Shown here piece by piece: positions 50,911-59,604 of a stretch of DNA of 64,000 nt; position 1 is the first letter of the stretch, and every line of letters starts with the position of its first letter. A program made the translations under genes and the position numbers. The DNA lies in the NCBI GenBank assembly GCA_029821755.1, contig JALGSV010000007.1, positions 62,001 to 126,000 of the forward strand, written 5' to 3'. Under the pieces are notes generated by a model. The model saw only the letters and a list, made by a program, of their open reading frames with translations, was not told the DNA's origin and did not search any database. Source of the DNA: Candidatus Zipacnadum vermilionense. GTDB lineage: Bacteria; Armatimonadota; Zipacnadia; Zipacnadales; Zipacnadaceae.

Positions 50911-52110
50911 CTACTTCTTATCCAGCGCCTCCACGCCCGGCAAATTCCCAAACTCAAGGAACTCCAGACTAGCCCCGCCGCCGGTCGACACGTGGTCAAT
51001 CTTGTCCGCCAGACCCATCTGCGTGATCGCCGCCACGCTGTCGCCTCCGCCCACCACATTATACCCCGGACACCCACCCATTGCCTTCGCCACTGCCAGC
51101 GTCCCCTCGTCGAAGGGCTTCTCCTCGAACTTGCCCATGGGCCCGTTCCAGAAGACGTTTTCGGCCTTCAGGATGATTTCGGTGTACTGCCGCGCCGTCT
51201 CCGGGCCGATGTCCTTGCCCGACCAGCCCTCGGGGATGTCCCCCCAGGGGTGGACCCGGATCTCCCCGGTCTCCATCTGCTTGTTGATCATGTCCACGGG
51301 CAAGCGCAGCTTGCGTGCCACGAGCTCCCCCATGCTGGCCATCAGTTCCTCAGCAGCGGTGCCACTCTTCTCATCGTACAGCGACAGGCCGATCTCGTGC
51401 CCCTGGGCCTTGAGGAACGCCCAGGCCATGGCCCCGCCGATGAGCAGCGTCTCCACCTTCTGCAGCAAGCTCTTGATGGTCCCGATCTTGTCCGCGACCT
51501 TGGCCCCCCCCAGCACTGCCACAAGTCCCGCCTCTGGTGCCGACAGCAGTCGCGTCAGGGCCGTGACTTCTTTCTCCACCAGGAATCCGGCGACACAGGG
51601 ACTGAGAAACTTGGTCACGCCGTAGACCGAGGCGTGTTGGCGGTGGCTGGAGCCGAAGGCGTCGTTGCAGAACATATCCGCCGGCGCCGCCAGTTGCTCG
51701 GCGAAGGCCAGCATCGTGGCCTCTTCCTTGGACTCCTCGCCGGGGTAGAAGCGGGTGTTCTCCAGCAGGATCACGTCGCCCGGCAACATCCCCGCCACCG
51801 CCTCGGCGACCGCCGGCCCGAGGCAATCGGCCACGAATGGCACCGGCCGCCTCAGCTTTGCCCCCAGCACCTCGGTGCACGGCGCCAGGCTCTGCTTGGT
51901 ATTCCGCGTACCCTTGGGCCGCCCCAGGTGCGAGCACAGGACCACCTTGGCCCCGCCTTCGCGCAGGTAGTTGATCGTCGCCAGCGCCGCGACGATGCGG
52001 GTATCGTCGGTGATGGCTCCCGTCGCCTTGTCCAGAGGTACGTTGAAGTCCACTCGCGTTAGCACGACTTTCCCGGCTATGTCAACATCCGCAACGGTCT
52101 TCCTATCCAT
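50911..52110 (-). CDS. pgk: phosphoglycerate kinase
   Basis: 399 residues. Substrate-binding stretch TRVDFNVPLD and CSHLGRPKGT in the N-domain; nucleotide-binding GAKVADKIGTI and the hinge and tail GGGDSVAAI with STGGGASLEFLE in the C-domain. The Met at 52110 is preferred to 52146, with GGGAGG 10 nt upstream. It makes ATP from 1,3-bisphosphoglycerate. 67 nt separate it from tpiA, with no terminator between, so they share a transcript. Confidence 0.97.
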   Translation of the reverse strand: MDRKTVADVDIAGKVVLTRVDFNVPLDKATGAITDDTRIVAALATINYLREGGAKVVLCSHLGRPKGTRNTKQSLAPCTEVLGAKLRRPVPFVADCLGPAVAEAVAGMLPGDVILLENTRFYPGEESKEEATMLAFAEQLAAPADMFCNDAFGSSHRQHASVYGVTKFLSPCVAGFLVEKEVTALTRLLSAPEAGLVAVLGGAKVADKIGTIKSLLQKVETLLIGGAMAWAFLKAQGHEIGLSLYDEKSGTAAEELMASMGELVARKLRLPVDMINKQMETGEIRVHPWGDIPEGWSGKDIGPETARQYTEIILKAENVFWNGPMGKFEEKPFDEGTLAVAKAMGGCPGYNVVGGGDSVAAITQMGLADKIDHVSTGGGASLEFLEFGNLPGVEALDKK

Positions 52111-52162
52111 CGCTGATCTGCCTCCCTGACTGTGGTGGGGGAACAAGCGAGTCGTCTCTGTT

Positions 52163-52208
52163 GCCCCTCTCCCGAGCGTAGCGAGGGAGAGGGGGCTGGG
52201 GGATGAGG
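52163..52208. repeat. family E palindrome, intergenic
   Basis: CCCCTCTCCCGAGCGTAGCG followed by AGGGAGAGGGGGCTGGGGGA, in the 187-nt gap between gap and pgk. Transcribed, it would form a hairpin in the intercistronic region. Confidence 0.8.
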
Positions 52209-52297
52209 TGTCGGGGCCGGACTCGCCTCGCGCAGCTAAGCTACACAGCTCATCCGGCCCCTTACTGTCTTACCCAATCCGGCACTCTCTACCTCAT

Positions 52298-53338
52298 CTA
52301 GCTTAGCTGCCCGGCCAGGATGCCCAGCAGTTCCGCGGTGCGGTTCGAGTAACCGCACTCGTTGTCATACCAGCCGCAGATCTTGACCAGGTTGTCGCCG
52401 ACTATGTTGGTGAGGCCGGAGTCGAAGATGCAGGAGGCCGGGTTGCCCACGATGTCCGTCAGCACCAGCGGCTCGTCAGTGTACTCCAGGTATCCCGCCA
52501 GCGAGCCCTCGCAAGACGCCACCTGGAAGGCTGCGTTGATAGCCGCGGCCTTGTCCTTGGCGTTGTCGCCTGGCACCGGCTTGGCCAGCGCTACGGTCAG
52601 GTCGGTGAGGGAACCGGTCGGCGTCGGTACGCGCAGGGCGTAGCCGTCCATTTTGCCCTTCAGGTCGGGGATGACCAGGCCGATGGCCTTGGCCGCTCCG
52701 GTGGAGGTCGGGATGATGTTGATCGCCGCTGCCCGCGCCCGGCGCATGTCCTTGTGCGGTAGGTCCAGCAAGTTCTGGTCGTTGGTGTACGAGTGCACCG
52801 TCGTCATCAGCCCGTGCACAATGCCCCACTTGTCGTTCAGCACCTTGCACATTGGGGCCAGGCAGTTGGTGGTGCAGGAGGCGTTGGAGAAGACGGTAGC
52901 GAGGGGATCGCACTCCTCCTGATTGACACCCAGCACGATGGTCTTGCAGTCGCCCTTGGCCGGGGCCGAAATCAGGACCCGCTTGGCCCCCGCGGTGAGG
53001 TGCGCCTTGGCCTTCTCTACGACGGTGAAGAAACCGGTGGACTCCAGCACGATCTCCACGCCCAGGTCGCCCCAGGGCAGTTCGGCCGGGTTGCGGACCT
53101 CCAGCGCGTGGACGGCCTTCCCGTTAACGATGATCGAGTCCTCGGTGGCCTTGACCTCGCCGGGGAACTTCCCATAGATCGAGTCGTACTTGAGCAAGTG
53201 GGCCAAAGCGTTGTTGTCAGTCAGGTCGTTGACGGCCACGACGTCCAGGGCGTCGGCGAACCGTTCCTGGATGACCTTGAAAACTTGCCGACCGATACGG
53301 CCGAAGCCGTTGATTCCGATTTTGACTTTCTCAGCCAT
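52298..53338 (-). CDS. gap: glyceraldehyde-3-phosphate dehydrogenase
   Basis: 346 residues. NAD loop [13 protein letters not shown]; catalytic Cys in [12 protein letters not shown] near residue 160; His in TVHSYTNDQ. The C-terminal [11 protein letters not shown] is canonical. The Asp of VVAVNDLTD favours NAD over NADP. GGAGGAAATATC directly precedes the ATG at 53338; the frame continues upstream without a better start. First of the gap-pgk-tpiA group. Confidence 0.97.
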   Translation of the reverse strand: MAEKVKIGINGFGRIGRQVFKVIQERFADALDVVAVNDLTDNNALAHLLKYDSIYGKFPGEVKATEDSIIVNGKAVHALEVRNPAELPWGDLGVEIVLESTGFFTVVEKAKAHLTAGAKRVLISAPAKGDCKTIVLGVNQEECDPLATVFSNASCTTNCLAPMCKVLNDKWGIVHGLMTTVHSYTNDQNLLDLPHKDMRRARAAAINIIPTSTGAAKAIGLVIPDLKGKMDGYALRVPTPTGSLTDLTVALAKPVPGDNAKDKAAAINAAFQVASCEGSLAGYLEYTDEPLVLTDIVGNPASCIFDSGLTNIVGDNLVKICGWYDNECGYSNRTAELLGILAGQLS

Positions 53339-53534
53339 GATATTTCCTCCTGAAGTGGTAGGACAGGCTTTCCTTCCTGTCCACGTGATTCTAGCCTGTC
53401 CCCTGGCGCAGACGCACAGCCTGCGTCTCACTCAGGGGCGAACGTTGCCCCGTCCGCGGGGCCCTATCCGCCCGCGCCGGCCTCTAACCTATCGCGGGAA
53501 ACCGCCCTCCGCCTCCCCACTCGCGACTTCCCCT

Positions 53535-54812
53535 CTACCGATGGTCCGCCACCAGCTCCACAATCGTCTTGGCCAGCTTCACCGGATCGTGCCGCGCCCA
53601 GGAGCCCTCGGCGATCAGATCCCGGCACACCGGCACCAGCCCCAGCCGCGCGATCCCCCGCTCATCCGCCTCCACCAGGTGCGCCCCCTCGGCCTCGTAG
53701 CGCGCCTGCACCTCCGCATTGGGCCGGCGGGTATTGAGCAGCACATAGTCGAAGATTGGCTCCTCCACGTGGTCCAGGATCGCCTGCACGTGATCCACCG
53801 CCGTGAAGTTGTCCGTCTCCCCCGGCTGGGTCATGACGTTGCAGACATAGATCCGCGGTACGGTCAGCTCCGCCAGCGTCTGCGCGATCTTCGGCACCAG
53901 CATATTGGGGAGCAGGCTGGTGTAGATACTCCCCGGCCCGATCACCACTGTCTCCGCCTGCTCCAGGGCCTCCACCGCCTCCGGCAGCGCTCGCGGCGCC
54001 GGTGGGTCCAGGTAGGCGTACTCCACCTGCCCGCGGCTTTCGGTCAGCGCCGACTCCCCACGCAGCGTCTCGCCGTTCTTCAGGCGCGCGCACAGGGTTA
54101 CGGGCTGCACACTGGGGGGCAGGACCTGGCCATGGATGGCGAGGATGTGACTACTGTCGCGCAGGGCTTGGACGAAGTCTCCGCTGATCGCGGTCAGCGC
54201 CGCAATCAGCAGATTGCCGAAGCTGTGTCCGGCCAGGTCCCCGCCCTGTCGGTCAAAGCGGTAGTTGAACAGTTGCGTCATCAGCGGCTCGGAGTCGGCC
54301 ATGGCTACCAGACAGTTGCGTACATCCCCCGGGGCCAGTAGCCCCAGTTCATCGCGCAGCCGGCCGGAACTCCCGCCGTCGTCAGCGACGGTAACGATTG
54401 CCGCCAGGTTGTCAGAGTGCAATTTGAGCCCGCGCAGCAGCGAGGACAGTCCGGTCCCGCCGCCAATCGCCACCAGCCGGCAGTCGCCCCGGCTGCGGCG
54501 CCTCAACATCACATCTACCAGCCGCCCCTCCTCCTCCGGGAGGAAGGTCCCCGCCACCGACCGCACCATTCCCCGCACCCCGGAGACCATCGCCACCAGC
54601 CCCAGGATGATTCCTATCGCCCCGGTCCATATCTCATTCCCCGGCCCCACCAGCTCCCGCAGGTCGGAAACCGCCAGGTTGAAGCACAACAGCACACCCG
54701 CGCTGAGCACGGCCATGCCCAGAATGATCAGGGCGTACCAGCGTTTCACGCCCAGACCCGGGTACAGCCAACGCAAGGGACGGGGCAATTTCTCGGCGGA
54801 TGTCTTCCGCAT
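53535..54812 (-). CDS. yvcK: gluconeogenesis factor YvcK/CofD-like, with N-terminal membrane anchor
   Basis: 425 residues. Two hydrophobic helices (about 25-45 and 63-82) precede the CofD-like domain, which starts RLVAIGGGTGLSSLLRGLK. Further signature segments are VTVADDGGSSGRLR, GDVRNCLVAM and VIGPGSIYTSLLPN. The protein binds UDP-sugars in Bacillus and links carbon supply to cell-wall synthesis. The N-terminal anchor is found in several non-Firmicute lineages. Its place just upstream of gap-pgk-tpiA fits a role in central carbon control. Confidence 0.93.
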   Translation of the reverse strand: MRKTSAEKLPRPLRWLYPGLGVKRWYALIILGMAVLSAGVLLCFNLAVSDLRELVGPGNEIWTGAIGIILGLVAMVSGVRGMVRSVAGTFLPEEEGRLVDVMLRRRSRGDCRLVAIGGGTGLSSLLRGLKLHSDNLAAIVTVADDGGSSGRLRDELGLLAPGDVRNCLVAMADSEPLMTQLFNYRFDRQGGDLAGHSFGNLLIAALTAISGDFVQALRDSSHILAIHGQVLPPSVQPVTLCARLKNGETLRGESALTESRGQVEYAYLDPPAPRALPEAVEALEQAETVVIGPGSIYTSLLPNMLVPKIAQTLAELTVPRIYVCNVMTQPGETDNFTAVDHVQAILDHVEEPIFDYVLLNTRRPNAEVQARYEAEGAHLVEADERGIARLGLVPVCRDLIAEGSWARHDPVKLAKTIVELVADHR

Positions 54813-55132
54813 GGGTGCGTGCCATCCCCAGGGGGTGAGGCGGAGTCAGGCGAGAGCGGCGGAGACGATCTAGACCCGCTCGCCAGGGCTCTTCCCTCCT
54901 GTCCACTGCCCCCTTGCTGGGCGGTTCCCGTCGAATCCCCTCGCTCCGGGGACGCAGGCGCGATTATAGCAACGCCCCGCCCCCAAGTCAAATGAGCGGC
55001 GGGCCCCGAGAGCGGCCCCACGACCGGCCCGCAGCCCCGCTATGTAGGCCCTCCTGGGTGGATGGCTGCCGACCCCGGCCGCACTCTTCGGGCCATTTCC
55101 TACCCCTTACTTCGGACTTCCTCGCTGCCGCC
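54813..55132. other. intergenic region upstream of the T-box promoter
   Basis: 320 nt between the divergent yvcK and T-box units. Part of it (around 54960-54990) is less GC-rich and may carry the yvcK promoter (GCGATTATAGCAACG at 54959), but I cannot fix hexamers. No gene is supported. Confidence 0.4.
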
Positions 55133-55162
55133 TTGACTCCTCCCCTCTCCTTCCTCTATACT
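55133..55162 (+). promoter_or_regulatory. promoter of the T-box leader
   Basis: TTGACT (55133-55138), an 18-nt pyrimidine-rich spacer and TATACT (55157-55162). Predicted transcript start is about 55169. Confidence 0.7.
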
Positions 55163-55168
55163 CTCCCC

Positions 55169-55505
55169 TACAACCTATCAGTTCAGGCTACGACGGGGAG
55201 GAGTAAGCGGAGATCCAGGCTGCGCAAGCGCTTTGCGATTGCGCGTAGCGAGCCGGCGGCAAGGTGAAAGTGCCGGCGCCTCGGACCCGCCGAACGTCGC
55301 CCCCGAGCCGCGGGACCGAACAGAGGTTTCCTGTGGCACCGGCGTCTCGCCGGTGCTCCCCTCCCACTAGGCCCAGCCGGGCACGCCCGTTACAGCGTCA
55401 GAGCGTTCCTGCACGGCTCTTGGAGCTGCGCAGGAGAACTCGGGTGGTACCGCGAGAGCGATCTACAAGCCCTCTCGTCCCGTGATGGACGAGGGGGCTT
55501 TCTGT
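55169..55505 (+). ncRNA. T-box riboswitch leader with transcription terminator
   Basis: The T-box sequence GGGTGGTACCGCG is exact at 55442-55454. It is followed by a 13-bp terminator (AGCCCTCTCGTCC with GGACGAGGGGGCT, 55468-55499) and TTTCTG. The antiterminator would use CGCGAGAG against CTCTCG. A stem-I-like region with GGAGTA lies at 55196-55280. I could not fix the specifier codon. Downstream ilvD suggests a branched-chain amino acid. A family A palindrome (55336-55356) lies between stem I and the antiterminator. Confidence 0.85.
55336..55356. repeat. family A palindrome inside the T-box leader
   Basis: Intact CACCGGCGTCTCGCCGGTG with flanking pair, positioned in the linker of the riboswitch. 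Confidence 0.9.
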
Positions 55506-55543
55506 CAGGTGGGGGCACGACACCATGGGAGGGCGTGTTACAC

Positions 55544-56716
55544 ATGGATATTGATGCATTCAAGGACACTCCTTCTGGCCGGATCATTAAGGTTGGCCGC
55601 GGGGAGGCAGCATACCACGCCTTCGTTCCCAACCCACTACCACCGGATCTTGAGCCTAACAAGGGTCTGTGGGCGGCGTTGTCGGCGGCGGACCTTGCGG
55701 TTGGACGGCTCGACGGACTGGGACGCGACCTGCCGAACCCCCACCTCCTGATTCGCCCTCTGATCAGGCGAGAGGCAGTGTTGTCATCCCGGATAGAAGG
55801 AACCCAAGCTGACCTCTCGGATATATTTGCTTTCGAGGCTGGGCAGCGCACTCTGTTTCCGGACAAAGCTCCAGCGCCCGAGGCCGATGTCCGTGAGGTA
55901 TACAATTACGTTCGTGCGCTCGAACACGGACTCAAACTACGAGAGTCACTTCCAGTGTCCTTGCGCTTCATTCGAGAGATCCACAGCATTCTCGTTCACG
56001 GCGTCCGAGGTGAGCATCTCACACCGGGGGAGTTCCGGACTTCTCCCAATTGGATTGGTCCTGAGAACTGCACTCTCAACGAGGCCACCTTTGTTCCGCC
56101 ACCGCCAGACGAGATGGACGAGGTTCTGGATGCCTTTGAGAAGTATGTCCATGCTGAAAACGAGTATCCCTCGCTTATTCGTCTGGCGTTCATACACTAT
56201 CAGTTCGAGGCAATTCATCCATTCCTAGATGGAAATGGCAGAATCGGCAGGCTGCTGCTGGCATTGCTGCTCGTCCATTGGGAGATCTTGTCGCAACCGC
56301 TGCTCTATTTGTCTGAGTTCTTCGAAAGGAACCGAGATCTATACTGTGATCTCCTTATGGGTGTGAGCCAACGCGGTGCGTGGCACGATTGGGTCGAGTT
56401 CTTCCTGCGTGCCGTCGCAGAGCAAGCGACTGTGACGGCCGACAAGGCCCGCGCCCTCCTGGAACTGCAGAAGCGATGGAGAACTCTTCTCACGAAGCCG
56501 AGGGGATCATCTCTGCTCCCGCGACTTGCCGAGAGTCTCCTTGGGATGCCCGTTGTGACCATTCCTCAGGTTCAGGAAACGCTCGGTGTCACATACCGCA
56601 GTGCCCAACTCAATGTTGAGAAGCTGGCAGACGCCGGACTACTCCAAGAAATCGCAGGTGCCCATCCGAGAGCCTTCTTCGCGCCAGAAGTAATACGAAT
56701 ACTCGAATACACGTAG
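55544..56716 (+). CDS. Fic family protein (class II, predicted AMPylase) with C-terminal winged helix
   Basis: 390 residues. An N-terminal inhibitory helix carries SSRIEG, fitting (S/T)xxxE(G/N). The Fic motif HPFLDGNGRIGR is near residue 225 with all conserved residues, so nucleotide transfer from ATP is predicted. The C-terminal 70 residues (VTIPQVQETLGVTYRSAQLNVEKLADAGLL) form a winged-helix domain. GGGAGGG lies about 10 nt before the ATG at 55544. GC is clearly lower than in the neighbours. It lies between the T-box terminator and ilvD, an unusual T-box target, suggesting horizontal insertion. Confidence 0.93.
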   Translation: MDIDAFKDTPSGRIIKVGRGEAAYHAFVPNPLPPDLEPNKGLWAALSAADLAVGRLDGLGRDLPNPHLLIRPLIRREAVLSSRIEGTQADLSDIFAFEAGQRTLFPDKAPAPEADVREVYNYVRALEHGLKLRESLPVSLRFIREIHSILVHGVRGEHLTPGEFRTSPNWIGPENCTLNEATFVPPPPDEMDEVLDAFEKYVHAENEYPSLIRLAFIHYQFEAIHPFLDGNGRIGRLLLALLLVHWEILSQPLLYLSEFFERNRDLYCDLLMGVSQRGAWHDWVEFFLRAVAEQATVTADKARALLELQKRWRTLLTKPRGSSLLPRLAESLLGMPVVTIPQVQETLGVTYRSAQLNVEKLADAGLLQEIAGAHPRAFFAPEVIRILEYT

Positions 56717-56725
56717 CTTGTCGAA

Positions 56726-56877
56726 TTATACTTTGGTGGCCACAAGTATAACTACACTGCGCCGGGTTGTACTTTGGTATACAACTCCCACGTCATGCAG
56801 CGAGTAGCCACAATCGAAGTTATACTTATCCGCCTTCAGGTATAACTAGAACTAGCTTGGTTGTACTCCGGTACAAC
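56726..56877. promoter_or_regulatory. array of four dyads with half-site (G)TTRTAC, a duplicated two-dyad unit
   Basis: Dyads: TTATACTT-N10-AAGTATAA (56726-56751), GTTGTA-N8-TACAAC (56766-56785), GTTATAC-N14-GTATAAC (56819-56846) and GTTGTAC-TCCG-GTACAAC (56860-56877). Dyads 1-2 and 3-4 are each about 37 nt apart and the pairs are offset by about 94 nt, so the array looks like a tandem duplication. It fills the 233-nt gap between fic and ilvD. Operators are the simplest reading. Confidence 0.7.
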
Positions 56878-56949
56878 TCACTGACGAAGTAGCCGACCGC
56901 TGAAATGATCCTGCGAAAATGTGCGAAGTGCAACAAGGAGTGACCCTTC

Positions 56950-58602
56950 ATGCGTTCCGACCGTGCCAAACTTGGCCTCACTCAGGCCCCCTCCCGGGCC
57001 TTGCTCCATGCGTGCGGGATAACCCGCGAGCAGCTCGGCAAGCCCTTCATCGGCATTGCCAACGCCTTCTCCGACCTGGTCCCCGGCCACATCGGCATGC
57101 AGCGCCTGGCCCGCGCTGTCGAGTTGGGCATCGCCGCCGGCGGCGGGGTGCCTTTCCAGTTCGGCACTATGGCCATCTGCGACGGCATCGCCATGGGCCA
57201 CCGGGGCATGTTCTACTCCCTGCCCTCCCGCGAGCTGATCGCCGATACCGTCGAGTCCATGGCCGAGGCCTACGCTCTCGACGGCCTGGTGCTGCTCACT
57301 GACTGCGATAAGATCACCCCCGGCATGATCATGGCCGCCGGGCGTCTCGACCTGCCGGTAATCGTGGTCACCGCCGGGCCCATGTACTCCGGCCGCCTGC
57401 AAGGCCGTCGCCTCGACCTGGTGCATGACACCTTCGAGGCCGTCGGCCGCGTGCGCGCCGGGCAGATGAGCGAGGAAGACCTGTGCGCCCTGGAGTTGGA
57501 GGCCTGCCCCGGCGAGGGCTCCTGCCAGGGGCTTTACACCGCCAACACCATGGCCTGCGTTACCGAGGCGATGGGCCTGAGCCTGATCGGCTGCGGCACC
57601 GCCCTGGCCGGCTCTGCCAAGAAGCAGCGCCTCGCCTACAGCTCCGGCGAGCGCATCTGCGACCTGGTTCGCCAAGACGTAACCGCCCGCCAGATCCTCA
57701 CCCCCGCGGCCGTGCGCAACGGCATCCGCATCGACATGGCCCTGGGCGGTTCCACCAACTCCTGCCTGCATATACCCGCCATCGCCCACGAGGCCGGCGT
57801 CGACCTGCCCCTGCAGGCCTTCGACGAGATCAGCCAGGCCACGCCCCAGATCTCCTTCCTGCGCCCGGCGGGCGAGCACATGATGGAGGACCTGGAGTGG
57901 GCCGGCGGCGTGCCCGGCGTGCTGCACAACTTACGCGACTTGATCGAGCCCAACCCCACGGTCAGCGGCGTGGAGATCCGCGAGATCGCCCGCGAGGCCC
58001 AGGTCAGCGACCCGGAGGTCATCCGCTCTCTCGACAACGCCTATCGCGCGGAGGGCGGCATCGCCGTTCTGTTCGGCACGCTCTGCCCAGACGGCGCCGT
58101 CATCAAGCAGTCGGCGGTCTCCGCCAAGATGCGCCGGTTCCGCGGCCAGGCCCTTTGCTTCGACTCCGAAGAGGAGGCCATGCAGGCCATCCTGGCCGAC
58201 CAGATCCCGGACGGCTCCTGGGCGATCGTGCGCTACGAGGGCCCGCGTGGCGGCCCCGGCATGCGCGAGATGCTCAACCCCACCGCGGCCCTCACCGGTA
58301 TGGGCAAGGAAGACAGCGTAGCGCTGATTACCGACGGTCGCTTCAGCGGCGGCACCCGCGGCCCTTGCGTCGGCCACGTTTCCCCGGAGGCGGCCGCCGG
58401 CGGGCCGATTGCGCTGGTCCAGGATGGTGACGAGATCGAGATAGACCTCGACGCCCGCCGCCTGGACCTGCTGGTCAGCGAGGAGGAGCTAGCCGCCCGC
58501 GCCGCCCAGTGGCAGGCTCCCGCGCCCAAGATCACCAGGGGCTGGCTTGCCCGCTACGCCCAGCAAGTCTCCAGCGCCGCCCAGGGGGCGGTGATGGGGT
58601 AG
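56950..58602 (+). CDS. ilvD: dihydroxy-acid dehydratase
   Basis: 550 residues, Fe-S enzyme of isoleucine/valine synthesis. Cluster and Mg ligands are visible: [22 protein letters not shown] and [16 protein letters not shown]. The C-terminal domain has [22 protein letters not shown], which carries the catalytic-type Ser. AAGGAG lies 10 nt before the ATG. It is the first biosynthetic gene after the T-box leader; fic and the dyad array separate them. Confidence 0.97.
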   Translation: MRSDRAKLGLTQAPSRALLHACGITREQLGKPFIGIANAFSDLVPGHIGMQRLARAVELGIAAGGGVPFQFGTMAICDGIAMGHRGMFYSLPSRELIADTVESMAEAYALDGLVLLTDCDKITPGMIMAAGRLDLPVIVVTAGPMYSGRLQGRRLDLVHDTFEAVGRVRAGQMSEEDLCALELEACPGEGSCQGLYTANTMACVTEAMGLSLIGCGTALAGSAKKQRLAYSSGERICDLVRQDVTARQILTPAAVRNGIRIDMALGGSTNSCLHIPAIAHEAGVDLPLQAFDEISQATPQISFLRPAGEHMMEDLEWAGGVPGVLHNLRDLIEPNPTVSGVEIREIAREAQVSDPEVIRSLDNAYRAEGGIAVLFGTLCPDGAVIKQSAVSAKMRRFRGQALCFDSEEEAMQAILADQIPDGSWAIVRYEGPRGGPGMREMLNPTAALTGMGKEDSVALITDGRFSGGTRGPCVGHVSPEAAAGGPIALVQDGDEIEIDLDARRLDLLVSEEELAARAAQWQAPAPKITRGWLARYAQQVSSAAQGAVMG

Positions 58603-58612
58603 CGCCCGCGTG

Positions 58613-58675
58613 GGTAGCGCAGGCTTCCAAGCCTGCGTCCCTGTAGGGCGCGGATCCGGGCCGCGCCCGGCGTGC
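58613..58675. repeat. family D palindrome and GTAGGG-type palindrome, tandem
   Basis: GGTAGCGCAGGCTTCCAAGC... (about 58613-58638) followed by TGTAGGGCGCGGATCCGGGC... (about 58643-58668), each an inverted repeat, in the 108-nt gap between ilvD and the TPR gene. Confidence 0.75.
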
Positions 58676-58710
58676 GTACCTGCCACAAGCCGAGTCAGGA
58701 ATGTAGCACT

Positions 58711-59508
58711 ATGACCAGGTTCCTCTGCCTGTGCACAATCTTGTCCCTGGCCGCCGGCCTCTTCCTGGTTGTCGGGTGCCCCAAGTTGCCCACGCCACCG
58801 GCGCTCCAGGACCTGTCGGACATGCCCGAGAACGCGCCGCCGGTCAAGGGGCCTCCCCCGGTCAAGGAGCCTCCCCCGGCCCTGGAGCTACCCCCGGACG
58901 TCCCTCCCTCCCCGCCTCCCGGCCCGGATCGCGCCGGTGCCGAGAAGCACCTGGAGGCCGGCAAGAAGTTGACCAACCGCCACAAGTATGACGAGGCCCT
59001 CGCCGAGTACACTACGGCCATCCAGCTCGATTCGTCCTTCGCCGCGGCCTACGCTGCTCGCGGCCTGGCCCATGCCAACCTGATCCACGTCGATGGTGAG
59101 AGCCGGGTGGAGAAGGCCCGCGCCGACTACGACGAGGCCCTCCGGCTGGACCCCAAGCTGGTAGCGGCGTACGTGGATCGCGGCGACCTCTACATGGAAT
59201 ACGCCTACCGGGCCTTCGGCAAAGAACGCGACGAGAAAGAGTGGTTGAACAAGGCCCTGGCTGATTTCGACAAAGCCACACAACTGGACCCCAAGTGCGC
59301 CGGGGCCTACCACGGCCGGGGCAACCGGTACTACCAACAGCAGGAGTATGCCCAGGCCCTGGAGCAGCTCAACCAGGCGATCAAGCTCGACCCGAAGGAG
59401 CCTTACGCTTACGCCAGCCGCGCTAACATCTACGGCGCCCTCGGCGACGAGAAGAAGGCCGAAGCGGACCTCAAGCAGGCCGAGAGCCTGGGAATGGAAT
59501 ACGACTAA
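58711..59508 (+). CDS. TPR-repeat lipoprotein
   Basis: 265 residues. A lipoprotein signal with lipobox LVVGC (Cys about residue 22) is followed by a Pro-rich linker (residues 25-75) with a short internal repeat (KGPPPVKEPPP). About four tetratricopeptide repeats then run to the end, recognisable from A-x3-Y-x-x-A-I-x-L-D-P endings (EALRLDPKLVAAY, KATQLDPKCAGAY, QAIKLDPKEPYAY). It is probably a membrane-anchored scaffold. Its location between two branched-chain amino-acid genes is odd and no functional link is evident. GTCAGGAATG upstream gives only a weak ribosome site. Confidence 0.88.
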   Translation: MTRFLCLCTILSLAAGLFLVVGCPKLPTPPALQDLSDMPENAPPVKGPPPVKEPPPALELPPDVPPSPPPGPDRAGAEKHLEAGKKLTNRHKYDEALAEYTTAIQLDSSFAAAYAARGLAHANLIHVDGESRVEKARADYDEALRLDPKLVAAYVDRGDLYMEYAYRAFGKERDEKEWLNKALADFDKATQLDPKCAGAYHGRGNRYYQQQEYAQALEQLNQAIKLDPKEPYAYASRANIYGALGDEKKAEADLKQAESLGMEYD

Positions 59509-59604
59509 CAAGTCCAAGATCGTAAGCCGCAAGTGCGGGCCAGCTTCCTGCTCCCACGCTCCCGACTTCCGACTCTCGACTCCGTCACAACAGGAGACAG
59601 TCTC

